Shown: positions 1-11,722, counted from the first letter of the stretch. The stretch is DNA of 64,000 nt from Cladobotryum mycophilum (GCA_036429605.1 CM071590.1:496001-560000), one strand, 5' to 3'. Made by a program: numbers and translations. Notes: a model not told the origin generated them from the sequence alone.

Positions 1-506
1 TCGCATTAAAACAATACCCTAAGGCTTATTCTAAAGAAAAGCTTACAATAACACTCAAAGAGATTATCTACGATTAAGGTATTTAAGATTAGCTTAAAAC
101 TATAATCTCAGATAACACATTAAATAATAATATATACTTATTATACCTTTTTAACGTATTAAACCTATCGATAACCAAAGAAAATATAAAAAAGTATTAA
201 ATATAATATTATAATTATATACTTAATCTTATTACTTATACTTACTTTTATAGTTAAGATAATAAATCGTTTAAATAGGAATTATAACTTTATATACTTA
301 TAGATTACTTAAACAATAACCTTAAGTATTAAAAAAAGAGTTTAATTAATAAGCTTTATAATATTATAAAATTTATTAAAACCTCGCCTTAACGTATAGA
401 GGAATTTAAGAAGTCTATGCTAAAAGACTATAATAACAGTGATTTTATGTTTATTAATAAATTAAATAAAAAGCTCGAGCTTATTATTAATAATAAAATA
501 TATTAG
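1..506. other. AT-rich degraded DNA, no gene
   Basis: This stretch is very AT-rich with stop codons in every frame and no usable reading frame. The composition matches the RIP-mutated element that follows it, so it is probably another decayed repeat whose identity I cannot recover. Confidence 0.6.
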
Positions 507-511
507 AATTC
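507..511. repeat. Left target-site duplication of element A
   Basis: AATTC lies directly before the left LTR of element A and recurs directly after its right LTR at 14681-14685. Five bases is the usual duplication length for Ty3/gypsy integrases. Confidence 0.85.
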
Positions 512-685
512 TGTAACGCTGTCCCGAAGATTACCTGGATACATGACGTAATGGAGATGCAGGGTAATCCTGCATAAGTCGCGCGTTTCTCGTACAATAG
601 TTAAACGCATAAGCTTAAGCTTATGTATAAAATAATATCTACGTTTAATCTTGCTTACCTAGTGATCTTATAAGATATTATTATA
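512..685 (+). repeat. Left (5') LTR of element A
   Basis: A 174-base LTR that matches the reverse complement of 13002-13175 with scattered transitions. It begins TGTAACGCTGTCCCG and ends in a mutated TTATTATA where the intact LTR has TTATTACA. The central AAGCTTAAGCTT core is retained. Confidence 0.92.
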
Positions 686-720
686 ATTCTTAAGCTTCTT
701 AGTATTATTACCTAAGTAAG

Positions 721-1987
721 ATAGTTCTGTATACTTGTTCTTAGAGATCTACGGACCTTTCGGATCCTCTTCAAGAAACCTTATAGACAATGTATACAGA
801 AAGGTTTTCTGAAAATGAATTGCCACGATAGCGAGTAGTAGGTTATATAAGATTAACTTAACGATTGTTATTTTTAGATTTATTATAAGAATTTAATATT
901 TTAAAACAATAATTAAAGAGTGATAATATTATACTTTGTAATAAAATCGCTTAACTAAAGGAGTATTAGAAGTTAAGTAAAGTAGTAGGCTAATTGAGGA
1001 AAGATCTTAGAAAGTTATTGTAATGTTAAGGCGATTATTTTAATGGCTTATTAAGTAGTTTAGAGAAAAGTAGTGGTATAAAAATCAAGAACCTTATTAT
1101 ACTTACTATAAATGCCTCTTTTTAGGTAAAAGAGGAATAGTTCTGTAATCTATATTAAGCATTTTTAGGGCAAAAGAAAAAGTATTGTAAAGGTTATTTA
1201 AAGATTTTTTTAGAGTTAATTATATAGATACTAAATACTAAACCTAATGGGAATTCTATTTAAAGCATTAAGAATTACCTAAGGCTTAATAGAAATTAGA
1301 AAATGATTAAGAATACTTTAAAAATTAGACTATATTATTATTAAAGGATACAGATATCTATAAGCCGTGTATTATACAAGCCATCGAGAAAGTAAAACAA
1401 TAGGAACACTAATCTCCTTGAGACTTTTATGTATATTTAGACTTATTAAAGAGTTAATTCCTAATGGCCTTAGAATCACAGTATGCTTATAGCTTTTACG
1501 CAAAGCTATAGAAAAACCTGTAATATTAGATTATTATAGGAGGAAACTCCTTTCTAAAGAACCGTAAAGAAATAGTTACATTAGTTACACACTATTAAGA
1601 GATTTTATAACCTATAAAGAAACGTAAGGCGCTAAAAAAAAGAAAAGAAAGAGTCAATTCTAACAAAAACACGTCGAGTTTTATACTACTCTCCTAAAAA
1701 AAACAAACCACACAAGTAAGCTTTATTAACTTTACAAACAACTATTAAGAAAAATAAGCCAAAACAAGTGTTTCCTGGACCTTTTACTTAAGAGGAATCC
1801 TTAAAGAAGAATATACTTAATACTAATAGGAATGTAAGGTAATATTATAATTACAAAAGTGATATATATTTGAGAAATCAATGCGATTAACTCTTTATAA
1901 AGGTTTAAGAAGTTAAAACTAATAAATTGCTTTTATCTTTTAAGAAAAAGAAAAAGAATAAGAAAAAAAGGGAAGGGGTTAGACTAA
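721..1987 (+). pseudogene. gag remnant of element A
   Basis: This aligns throughout to the intact gag of element B read on the other strand. The start codon has become ATA at 721, and many Gln, Arg and Trp codons have become stops. The stretch around 1080-1140 still shows the residues that B encodes as IKNLTVLTMNASFQ. The stop aligned with B's gag stop lies at 1985-1987. It is non-functional. Confidence 0.88.
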
Positions 1988-4900
1988 AATCCCTTTGTAC
2001 GGCCCCTTAAGTACCTATTAAAGTAATTCCTAAAGTCCCGATTATAATTCACATATGTTTTTATATTCTAGTTAAAATTTATAGACTATTTCCTTATAAT
2101 ACATACACTGATTTAAATAATGGTATAAAAGTTAATATTATTAGTATAACTTTTATAGAAAAATATAAATTAATAAAAAGTTTAATGGTTATTTTATTTT
2201 ATTTACGAGATATAGAGGAAAAAGGTATAAAGACTTATAGAGTCTAGGAAGTCCTGCTTTGATTTGTGGATACTTAGGGAACTATTAAAACCTTTATAAG
2301 GTTATGTATAGGCATTAATTAAGACCCTCGAGAACAGGGTAATTCTATATTATTATCTATGACTATATTATCTAAGTTTTATATTTATTTATACTTTTAT
2401 GATTAAAACTAATGGTTTAAATATAATTAAAAAAATCTAAAAAAGATTTCTAAGCGTTAATTTTAGAAAAAGTATATAAGTTATATATATATTTTATCTA
2501 TTTCTATAAACCTTGATCTCTTGTATCTTTTAGATAAAACAGAGGAAATTATATTAGATCTTTTGTAAATCCTAATACCTTTTTAAAAGTGGAAAGATAT
2601 CTTTTTAGTCGATAATATAGGAATTCTTTCTTATTTTAAATAAATAGATTATATAATTAAACTAACTAAAAAAACCTTTTCTTCTTATAGTCTAATTTAT
2701 CTACTATCCCCTATTAAATTAGAAGTATTACGAGAATATTTAGAAGAAAACCTAGCAAAAGAATAAATTCGCTCTTTAAAAAATCCAGTAGGTGCACCTA
2801 TTTTATTTATACTAAAAAAGGATAAAAGTCTTTGTTTATGTATAGACTATTAAGGATTAAATCAAGTTATAATTAAAAATTACTATTCTCTCCCTCTTAT
2901 TACTAAAATTATAGATTAAGTTAAAGGTTTAAATTACTTTACTAAAATTAATATTAAAGATATATATTATTATATATATATTAAAAAAAGCAATGAATGG
3001 AAAACTGTATTTCATACTCGTTATGGTTATTATAAATTTTTAGTTATGCCTATAGGATTGACTAATGCTTTAGTTATGTTTTAGAATTATATTCATTAAG
3101 CATTAGGCAATCTATTGGATCGTATATATATCGCTTATCTTAATAATATTTTAATTTTTTTAAATCGTGAATCTTATGTTTCTTATATATAAGAAGTTTT
3201 AGAACGACTAAGAAAAACTAAGCTATATGCTTAACCTGATAAATGTTTTTTTATTCAGAATGAAATTAAATTTTTAGGATTTGTGGTATTGGATAAAGGA
3301 GTTGTAATGAATCTGAAACGAGTGGAAACGATCTTAACGTAGCAGGAACCTATTACATATCGAGAAATCCAAGTTTTTCTAGGGTTTTATAACTTTTATT
3401 ATTAATTTATTAAAGGATATTCGATGATTGCCCGTCTGTTATATAAACTATTGAAGGGTATAAAGAATAAGCGAAAACTAGGTTAAGTAGTATTTAGGGA
3501 ACATTAAAAAGCTACTTTTTATTAGTTTATTTAGGCTTTTTAGAATGCTTTTTTATTATAATATTATAACCCGAAAAAGCCTATTCGTATAAAGACCAAT
3601 GCTTTAAAGTTCGCTGCTATTATTATATTATTTTAACTAAATGAGGAAAAAAGTGGTATTTAGTAGCCTTTTAGTTGCGGGTGTTTTATGACGCTAAGTT
3701 TAATTATGGTATACTAGACTAAGAAATATTAGTAATTATAGTAGTATTTAAACATTAGAGATATTATGTGAAAGGTGCCTAAGGTTAAACTAAAGTCTAG
3801 AGTGATTATTAGAATCTTTAATCCTTTATGAAACAGCTGAAATTGAATGGTAGACAAGCTAGATAGTGTATTTACCTGACTCCTTATGACTTTATGATTA
3901 AGCATTAAGTAGGAAAGACTAATCCTACTAATAGGCCGTTAAAATGACCCGATTATAAAAAGGAATCGCCTTTGAATCAGGAACTTCTTACTCTATTATA
4001 AAATAAACTATAGAATCTAATAGTGGATTAGAGAGATAATCCTTTCGGAAGGGTAGTGTATTTGTAAAACCTTGTTATGAAAGAGTAGTAAGTATTAAGG
4101 CAAGAAGCCTGCGAAGTTATCTTTATTAATACTCCTTTTAACAATAATGTAAGAAGACTATTACTAAAATTGTTATAGTAAGGTCAAGAGGAAGATCCTG
4201 AACTCTGAAGTCGAAAAAACCCTGATTTCCTTATAAAGAACCCAAAGTGGGCTATAGGGTATGATAATCTAATTATCTACTAGAATTGCATCTATGTCCT
4301 AGAAGAGATAACAATTCGTTAAGAACTATTATCTCTTTATTACGATAATCCCCTAGTAGGTTATTTTAGAGAGTCATGAATAAAGGAGTTATTATAGAGG
4401 AAGTTTTACTAAAAGAATATAGGAAAAGATATTAAGGAATATATTCAAGGATGTCCAATTTATATAGAAGTTATGATCAAAAGGTATAAGCTATAGGGAA
4501 AACTTAAATTACTCTCGCTTTTTAATTAACTAATAAAAAAACTAATAATAGATTTTATAACAGGACTTTCAATAGTCTTGTTTAATAATAAAAAAGTTAA
4601 TGTTATATTAGTAATTGTTAATCGATATATTAAGTATACGTTTCTTTTTCTAGTCTCTATAATAATTATAGTAAGTAAACTAATTAAATTATTTTATATT
4701 AAAGTTAAACTATAGTTTTTAAGATCTCTACGAGAAATCGTATTTAATAAAGGATTTTTATTTACGAATAAATTTTAATTATTAATTTATTTTTATACAA
4801 AAATTCAAAAACATTTATTAATTATTTTTTATCCTTAAATAAACAGACAAATAAAAAAAATAAATTAATTTATTAAATATTATCTATAATGTTTTATAAG

Positions 4901-5641
4901 CAATATACTATTAGTATAGCCATGATTATTAATAAAAGCATAGTATACTATGAATGTTATTAGAAATGTAATAATAGGTATATCTCTTTTTGAAGTATTA
5001 ATAGGTTATGTTCTAGAATTCTGTCTAGACATCGAGGACGATGCTTTTTAAGAGAAGGTCCTAGATGTAAAGGCTTGCATAGAAAAATTACATTAACTTA
5101 AACAAAAACTATAGGATTATTAAAATATTATAGTTAAAAGATAAGCAAGAAATTATAATTTGTATTATAAAAAGTAATATTTTAAAATAAGCGATTTAAT
5201 AGAATTATCTATAAAAAATTTTAGGTTTAAAAAAGAATAATAAAAATTAATACTTTGCTATTTAGGACTATTATAAGTACTTAAATAAATTAGAAACCAA
5301 GTGTATAGGGTAGCTTTACCCTTAAAGTATAGTAGTCTATATAATGTTTTCTATGTTAGTTTATTAAAACCGTAGACCTAGTAACTTTTAGATAAAAAAA
5401 CTAATTACTAATACTAGAGTTAGATGACTCCGATAAATAAGAAATTAAATTAGTCAAGGATTAGAGAAAAAGTAAATCTAGAATGCTTTACCTAGTAAAA
5501 TAGAAGGGGTAGCCAGCAGAATATAATAAATAAATTTATAAGGAATATATAGAAAATATATAAAAAGTTATTAAAGAATATTAGAAATTTTAAGCAAAGA
5601 AATTACGATAGAAAAAGAAAACGTATACGAAAATAAAGTAA
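1988..5641 (+). pseudogene. pol remnant of element A
   Basis: This is the decayed protease, reverse transcriptase, RNase H, integrase and chromodomain region, collinear with B's pol on the opposite strand. Landmarks such as the reverse transcriptase YLDD region (near 3135) and the integrase region remain alignable at DNA level, but stop codons occur every few codons through C-to-T and G-to-A change. The stop aligned with B's pol stop is at 5639-5641. Confidence 0.88.
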
Positions 5642-6084
5642 AAATCTCATTCATAAAAGCAAAACTCTAAGATACTATAGCAATACACTTATAATTCCTT
5701 TTAATATTAAAATAAAGTAATTAGGAACTTATTTATATAACCCTAAACTATTTTTATTTACTATTCTTTTATCTTTCTTTTGTTATCCTTGTTATAGGAA
5801 TCTCCTATTAAGGCCTATATAATATCTTGTTTAAAGGAGGCTATAGTGTTTTGCCAAGAAATATAACCGGTATTATTAGAGCGGAGATAAGAATATAGAA
5901 AGAATTTATGTTATTCTATAACAGAAAGCAACTTAAGGGTTTATTAGTAATAATTATACGATTAATTTAAAAATATATATAATATTATAAGGAAGTAATT
6001 AGACTTAAGCGTTTAATCTTTACTAGCAGGATTTATGGGCCTGGTTATATATAATCTAGGTATTTTAAATTTTATTATTAGTGA

Positions 6085-6089
6085 GTTAT
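6085..6089. repeat. Left target-site duplication of element B
   Basis: GTTAT precedes the B LTR at 6090 and recurs at 13176-13180. The corresponding unmutated bases in B read GTCGC, so the duplicated target was already RIP-mutated. Confidence 0.92.
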
Positions 6090-6263
6090 TGTAATAACAC
6101 CTTATAAGATCACCAGGTAAGCAAGATCAAACGTAGGTATTATTTTATGCACAAGCTTAAGCTTGTGCGTTCAACTGTTGTGCGAGAGACGCGCGACTTA
6201 TGCAGGATTACCCCGCATCTCCATTACGTCACGCGTCCGGGTAATTTTCGGGACAGCGTTACA
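6090..6263 (-). repeat. 3' LTR of element B
   Basis: A 174-base LTR beginning TGTAATAACACC and ending GACAGCGTTACA on the + strand. By eye it is identical to 13002-13175. Read on the + strand it also lies just upstream of the antisense gene and could supply that gene's promoter, which is inference. Confidence 0.95.
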
Positions 6264-6277
6264 ATTTTCCCCTCTCT
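6264..6277 (-). other. Polypurine tract of element B
   Basis: On the element strand the 14 bases AGAGAGGGGAAAAT abut the 3' LTR. This is the expected place and composition for the primer of plus-strand DNA synthesis. Confidence 0.75.
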
Positions 6278-6414
6278 ATGGCAACCGTCCCGGTTGCTCA
6301 AAACATTAATTGAGACCCCGCACATTTCAAAACACATCCCAAGCACACATGCTTCTTGCATTTTCTTCATAACCATTTCCATTGCGACTCAATTGCGACT
6401 TCTTCGATTTTATC

Positions 6415-7976
6415 ATGGCTCGACAACGTTCCTCTCGAGGACGTTCAACGTCGAATCATACTCATTCCGCCTCCGGGACGAGTAATGGAACGTCTCGAAG
6501 TGGTTCGGTTGCAACGCGACGGAGCCAGCATTCAAATGCAGATCGCTTGATGGACGAAATCTTGACCCCAACCCGTGGTGTCATTGGTACTCCTACGCGA
6601 GGAAGTGCGGGATCATAGGAACGTCGCCGTACCCCTCGAGGAGGATCTCAAGCAGGTTCGCGTGTCGGTTCGGAAAGCAGACGTTCTTCCGTGCAGCGCA
6701 TACTCTTCTCGGCTGAGAATCGCTCGCCTCGCCCGCCTACAATTGATGATCCGGAGGAAGAAATTAATGAGATGGACATTGACAAATTAAATGTCAATGA
6801 TGTGGAGTTTGTCAGTACTCGTCCTGCGAGTCCCATTGAATACTTCGAGTCTCCTCTGGTCAAGAGTGAACCAGCTCCTGAGGAAACGCCTAGCCCTGTG
6901 AGTAACAAGGTCAGAGTTCGTGACGTTTTACTGATGTCACGTAGCTCAATCTCGGTGCACCCGCCCGCGACTCGCGTCCTTCTCACCATAATTCAGATCC
7001 TGAGGAGATAAATAATCCAGATGAAGAGATGGATTCTCCTTTCGATACCCAGGATATGAATCGCTTGTGGTGCATGCATTGCCTGCGATCGCAAGTGCAT
7101 GATTGGGCCACACGTTACAAAAACGCAGAATGCTCTCTTGAGTCTTTCCTTGTGCGTTGTGTTTTTGCAGAGCGAGCACAGTCTCGTTGTGTGTTTTGCT
7201 GCACCAATAAGCGAACGTGTGAAACTGTAAGTGTCTTCGACTTCCATGCGATTCGCTTGTGTTCTTGGCATTTCTGACAGCTTTTTCTAGGCTGCTGCCA
7301 TGATGTCCGGAGATCGGGACGATCTTTCTCTTTTGTTGAGTTTCGCCCATAAGTTCCATAATTTCCGGTGGGACGACGAAGATGATGATGGGATCATTGA
7401 ATTTCCTTTGGAAGATGACGAACGAGGCTTGTTGTTGGAGGAGTCCAGTCTGAAGCGAATCTCCCGCGCCTCCTTCCGGCTTGCCGAGACGTTTTCCAAT
7501 GCCGAAACCCAACATCGCCGCCACTGGAATATTACCGGTAGCAAGAAAAGTCGAGCGGTATGTTATTTTTTCTTACTTAATTGCTCTGCGACTCGCTAAT
7601 GACAAAATTCAGAATGCCCAGACTGCATATGACCAGGCCCACGAATCCCGCCAGCAAGGGTTGAACGCTCGAGTCCAACCACTTCCTCACAATGCTGTAT
7701 GTATTTCCAAGTCAATCGCATGATTATCGCTAATGAACCCTCAAGCCGCTTTCTGTCATGGAACAACGTGAATCCTTCCTGCGTTCTCGTCTCCGCTCTG
7801 ATGATACCGGTTATGCTTCTTGGCAAAACGCCGTGGCCTCCTTCAAGCGAGACATTGCACAGGCCTTGATGGGAGATTCCCGTGGCAAGGATGACGAGGG
7901 AGAGGTGGAAGAGTGGTGGATGGAAACAGTTCGGGGTTACATGGACGAGTTCCCAGTTGCTTTGTCTCAACGTTAA
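6415..7976 (+). CDS. Spliced antisense gene carried by element B, unknown function
   Basis: I do not recognise this protein. Exons are 6415-6897, 6945-7226, 7291-7557, 7613-7696 and 7746-7976. The four introns (47, 64, 55 and 49 bases) start GTGAGT, GTAAGT, GTATGT and GTATGT, end TAG, TAG, CAG and AAG, have CTGAT, CTGAC or CTAAT branch-like sites, and are all phase 0. The start ATG has A at -3 and G at +4. The 448-codon product has a basic Ser/Arg-rich N-terminus, an acidic middle, a Cys cluster at about 204-253 (WCMHC ... CVFCC ... C) and a charged C-terminus. Codon 68 (6616-6618) is an in-frame TAG, so this copy may be truncated unless read through. The gene is convergent with pol, with 59 bases between the two stop codons. 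Confidence 0.72.
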
Positions 7977-8035
7977 GGGGAATCGCAGGTGTGTCGCTGT
8001 AGTATCTTGAAGTTTTGCTTCTGTGAATGAGATTT

Positions 8036-11000
8036 TCACTCCATTTTCGTATGCGTCTTCTTTTTCCGTCGTGACTTCTTTGCTTGAAATTTCTGATATT
8101 CCCCAATAACTTCTTGCGCATTTTCCATATATTCCTCATGAATCCATTCATTATATTCTGCTGGCCACCCCTTCCATTTTACTAGGTAAAGCGTTCCAGA
8201 TTTGCTTTTTCTCTGATCCTTGACTGATTCAATTTCCCATTCATCGGAGTCATCCAACTCTGGCATTGGCAATTGGTTCTTTTCATCTGAAAGTCGCTGG
8301 GTCCACGGTTCCAATAAACTAACATGGAAAACGTCGTGCAGACCACTGTACTTCGAGGGTAGAGCTACCCTGTACGCTTGGTTCCCAATTTGTTTAAGTA
8401 CTCGTAACGGTCCTAAATAGCGAGGTGCTAATTTTTGTTGTTCCTTTTTGAACCTGAAATTTTTCGTAGATAATCCCACTAAATCGCCTATTTTGAAATG
8501 TTGCTCTTCATGATGCAAATTATAATTTCTTGCTTGTCTTTCAACTGCGATGCTCCAGTGATCCCGTAGTTTTTGTCTGAGTTGATGCAATTTTTCTATG
8601 CGAGCCTTTGCATCTGGGACCTCCTCTTGAAGGGCATCGTCCTCGATGTCTAGACGGAATTCTGGAACGTAACCCATTAATGCTTCAAAAGGAGACATGC
8701 CTGTTGTTGCATTTCTGGCAGCATTCATAGCATACTGTGCTTCTGCTAATAATCGCGGCCATGCTGACAGTGTATCGCCTATGAAACATCGTAGATAATG
8801 CTCAACAGATTGATTCATTCTTTCTGTTTGTCCGTCTGTTTGGGGATGAAAAGCAGTTGATAAACGTTTTCGAATTTTTGTATGAAAACAAATTGATGAC
8901 CAAAATTTACTCGTAAATAAAGATCCTCTATCGGATACGATTCCTCGTGGAGATCCTGAAAACTGTAGTTCAACTTTAGTATGAAACAATTCAGCTAGTT
9001 CACTTGCTGTAATTGTTGTAGAGACTGGAAAAAGGAGCGTGTACTTAGTGTATCGATCAACGATCACTAGTATAGCATTGACTTCTTCGTTGTTAAACAA
9101 GACTGTTGGAAGTCCTGTCACGAAATCCATTGTTAGTTCTTTCATTGGTTGACTGGGAAGCGGGAGTGATTCAAGTTTTCCCCATGGCTTATGCCTTTTG
9201 ATCGCGACTCCTATGCAAATTGGACATCCTTGAATATATTCCTTGATGTCTCTTCCCATATCCTTCCAGTAGAACTTCCTCTGTAATAACTCCTTTGTTC
9301 GTGACTCTCCAAAATGACCTGCCAGGGGATCATCGTGATAAAGAGATAATAGTTCTTGACGAATTGTCATCTCTTCTGGGACACAGATGCGATTCTGGTA
9401 GGTAATTAGATTGTCATACCCTATAGCCCACTTTGGGTTCTTCATAAGGAAATCAGGGTTTTTTCGACGTCGGAGTTCAGGATCTTCCTCTTGACCTTGC
9501 TGTAACAATTTTAGTAGTGGTCTTCCTACATTGTTGTCAAAAGGAGTGTCAGTAGAGACAGCTTCGCAGGCTTCTTGCCTCGATACTTGCTGCTCTTTCA
9601 TAACAAGGTTTTGCAAATACGCTACCCTTCCGAAAGGATTATCTCCCTGATCCACTATTAGATTCTGCAGTTTACCTTGTAATGGAGTAAGAAGTTCCTG
9701 ATTCGAAGGCGATTCCTTTTCGTAATCGGGTCGTCTCGACGGCCCATCAGCAGGATTAGTCTTTCCTGCTCGATGCTTGATCACGAAGTCATAAGGAGTC
9801 AGGTAAATGCACCATCTAGCTTGTCTGCCATTCAATTTCGGCTGTTTCATAAAGGATTGAAGATTCTGATGGTCACTCCAGACTTCAGTCTGACCTTGGG
9901 CACCTTCCACATAGTGTCTCCAATGTTTAAATGCCGCTACAATTGCTAGCATTTCTTGGTCTGGTGTGCCATAATTGAGCTCAGCGTCGCGAAACGCCCG
10001 CGACCAAAAGGCTACTGGATGCCACTTTCCTTCCTCATCTGGTTGGGATAATATGGCAGCAGCAGCGAACTTTGAAGCATCGGTCTCTATACGAATAGGC
10101 TTTTTCGGGTCATAATGTTGTAGTAAAGGAGCGTTCTGGAAAGCCTGAATAAGCTGATGAAAAGCAGCTTTTTGACGTTCCCCAAGTACTACCTGACCTG
10201 GTTTTCGCCCATTCTTCATACCCTTCAACAGTTCATGTAACGGACGGGCAATCATCGAATATCCTTTGATAAATCGACGATAAAAGTTACAAAACCCTAG
10301 AAAAACTTGGATTTCTCGATATGTAGTAGGTTCCTGCCACGTCGAGATCGTTTCCACTCGTTTCGGATTCATTGCAACTCCTTTATCCGATACCACAAAT
10401 CCTAAAAATTCAACTTCATTCTGAATAAAAGAACATTTATCAGGTCGAGCGTATAGCTCAGCTTTTCTCAGTCGTTCCAAGACTTCTTGCACATGAGAAA
10501 CATGAGATTCGCGATCTGAAGAAAAGATTAAAATATCATCAAGATAAGCGATACATGTGCGATCCAATAGATTGCCTAATGCTTGATGAATATAATTCTG
10601 AAACGTAGCTGGAGCATTGGTCAATCCCATAGGCATAACTAAAAATTCATAATGACCATAACGAGTGCGAAATGCAGTTTTCCATTCATCGCCCTCTTTG
10701 ATACGTATGCGATAATATGCATCTTTGATATCAATTTTAGTAAAGTAATTTGAACCTCCAACTCGATCCATAATTTCAGTAATAAGAGGGAGAGGATAGC
10801 GATTTTTAATCGTAACTTGATTTAATCCTCGATAGTCCACACATAAACGGAGACTTCCGTCCTTTTTTGGTACAAATAAAATAGGTGCGCCTGCTGGACT
10901 TTTTGAAGGGCGAATTCGTCCTTTTGCTAGGTTTCCTTCTAAATATTCTCGTAACGCTTCCAATTCAGCAGGGGATAGCGGATAAATCGGACCATAAGGA

Positions 11001-11722
11001 GGAAAGGCTCCTTCAGTCAGCTCAATTGCATGATCTGTTTGTTTAAAATGAGGAAGGATCCCTGCATTGTCGACTGAAAAGACATCTTTCCACTTTTGAA
11101 AAGGTATTGGGATTTGCGAAAGATCTGATATAATTTCCTCTGTTTCATCTGGAAGGTACAAGAGATCAAGGTTTGTAGAAACAGATAAAATGCATGCATG
11201 ACTTGCACACTTTTTCCAAAATCGGCGCTCGGAAATCTTTTTTGGATTTTTCCAATCATGTTCAAACCACCAGCTTTGATCATAAGGGTATAAATAAATA
11301 TGAAACTCGGACAATGTAGTCATGGATAATAATACAGGACTACCCTGTTCTCGAGGGTCTCGATCAATGCCTACACATAACCTCGTAAAGGTCTTGGTAG
11401 TTCCCCGAGTATCCACAAGTCGAAGCGGGACTTCCCAGACTCCATAAGTCTTCATGCCTTTTTCCTCTGCATCTCGCAGGTAAGGCGGAATAACCGCTAA
11501 GCTTTTTGTCAATTTGTACTTTTCTGCAAAAGTCACACTAATAACATCAACTTCTGCACCGCTATCTAAATCAGCGTGCGTATTACAAGGAAACGGTCCA
11601 TGAATTTTAACTGGAATATGAAAACGTGTGCGAATCGCAATCGGGACTTCAGGAATTACCCCAATAGGTACTTGAGGGGCCGTACAAGGGGATTTTAGTC
11701 CGACCCCTTCCCTTTTTCCTTC
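8036..11722 (-). CDS. pol polyprotein of element B (PR-RT-RH-IN-chromodomain)
   Basis: The frame opens at 11722 after a TAA and overlaps the end of gag in the -1 frame. Protease shows LDSGAEVDVIS. Reverse transcriptase shows the YLDD catalytic box (CIAYLDDILIFS). RNase H begins near ETDASKFAAAAILSQ. Integrase has an HHCC zinc region (H..H then CPIC) and DDE-type landmarks DFVTGLP, SDRGSLFTSKFW and HPQTDGQTERMNQ. A chromodomain near the C-terminus contains YLVKWKGWPAEYNEWI. The frame is about 1,228 codons with no internal stop. No ATG precedes the protease, so translation probably depends on a -1 ribosomal shift from gag. Confidence 0.95.
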   Translation of the reverse strand, partial: EGKREGVGLKSPCTAPQVPIGVIPEVPIAIRTRFHIPVKIHGPFPCNTHADLDSGAEVDVISVTFAEKYKLTKSLAVIPPYLRDAEEKGMKTYGVWEVPLRLVDTRGTTKTFTRLCVGIDRDPREQGSPVLLSMTTLSEFHIYLYPYDQSWWFEHDWKNPKKISERRFWKKCASHACILSVSTNLDLLYLPDETEEIISDLSQIPIPFQKWKDVFSVDNAGILPHFKQTDHAIELTEGAFPPYGPIYPLSPAELEALREYLEGNLAKGRIRPSKSPAGAPILFVPKKDGSLRLCVDYRGLNQVTIKNRYPLPLITEIMDRVGGSNYFTKIDIKDAYYRIRIKEGDEWKTAFRTRYGHYEFLVMPMGLTNAPATFQNYIHQALGNLLDRTCIAYLDDILIFSSDRESHVSHVQEVLERLRKAELYARPDKCSFIQNEVEFLGFVVSDKGVAMNPKRVETISTWQEPTTYREIQVFLGFCNFYRRFIKGYSMIARPLHELLKGMKNGRKPGQVVLGERQKAAFHQLIQAFQNAPLLQHYDPKKPIRIETDASKFAAAAILSQPDEEGKWHPVAFWSRAFRDAELNYGTPDQEMLAIVAAFKHWRHYVEGAQGQTEVWSDHQNLQSFMKQPKLNGRQARWCIYLTPYDFVIKHRAGKTNPADGPSRRPDYEKESPSNQELLTPLQGKLQNLIVDQGDNPFGRVAYLQNLVMKEQQVSRQEACEAVSTDTPFDNNVGRPLLKLLQQGQEEDPELRRRKNPDFLMKNPKWAIGYDNLITYQNRICVPEEMTIRQELLSLYHDDPLAGHFGESRTKELLQRKFYWKDMGRDIKEYIQGCPICIGVAIKRHKPWGKLESLPLPSQPMKELTMDFVTGLPTVLFNNEEVNAILVIVDRYTKYTLLFPVSTTITASELAELFHTKVELQFSGSPRGIVSDRGSLFTSKFWSSICFHTKIRKRLSTAFHPQTDGQTERMNQSVEHYLRCFIGDTLSAWPRLLAEAQYAMNAARNATTGMSPFEALMGYVPEFRLDIEDDALQEEVPDAKARIEKLHQLRQKLRDHWSIAVERQARNYNLHHEEQHFKIGDLVGLSTKNFRFKKEQQKLAPRYLGPLRVLKQIGNQAYRVALPSKYSGLHDVFHVSLLEPWTQRLSDEKNQLPMPELDDSDEWEIESVKDQRKSKSGTLYLVKWKGWPAEYNEWIHEEYMENAQEVIGEYQKFQAKKSRRKKKTHTKME

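Noticed and set aside
6560..6618. A small intron that would remove the TAG in the antisense gene
   Set aside because: The only acceptor (ATCATAG) lacks a phase-0 donor and branch site in range, so I kept the TAG as a real in-frame stop.
6946..7524. A 192-codon open frame on the - strand inside element B
   Set aside because: It lies opposite the exons and introns of the spliced + strand gene, has no domain, and the + strand model explains the region much better.
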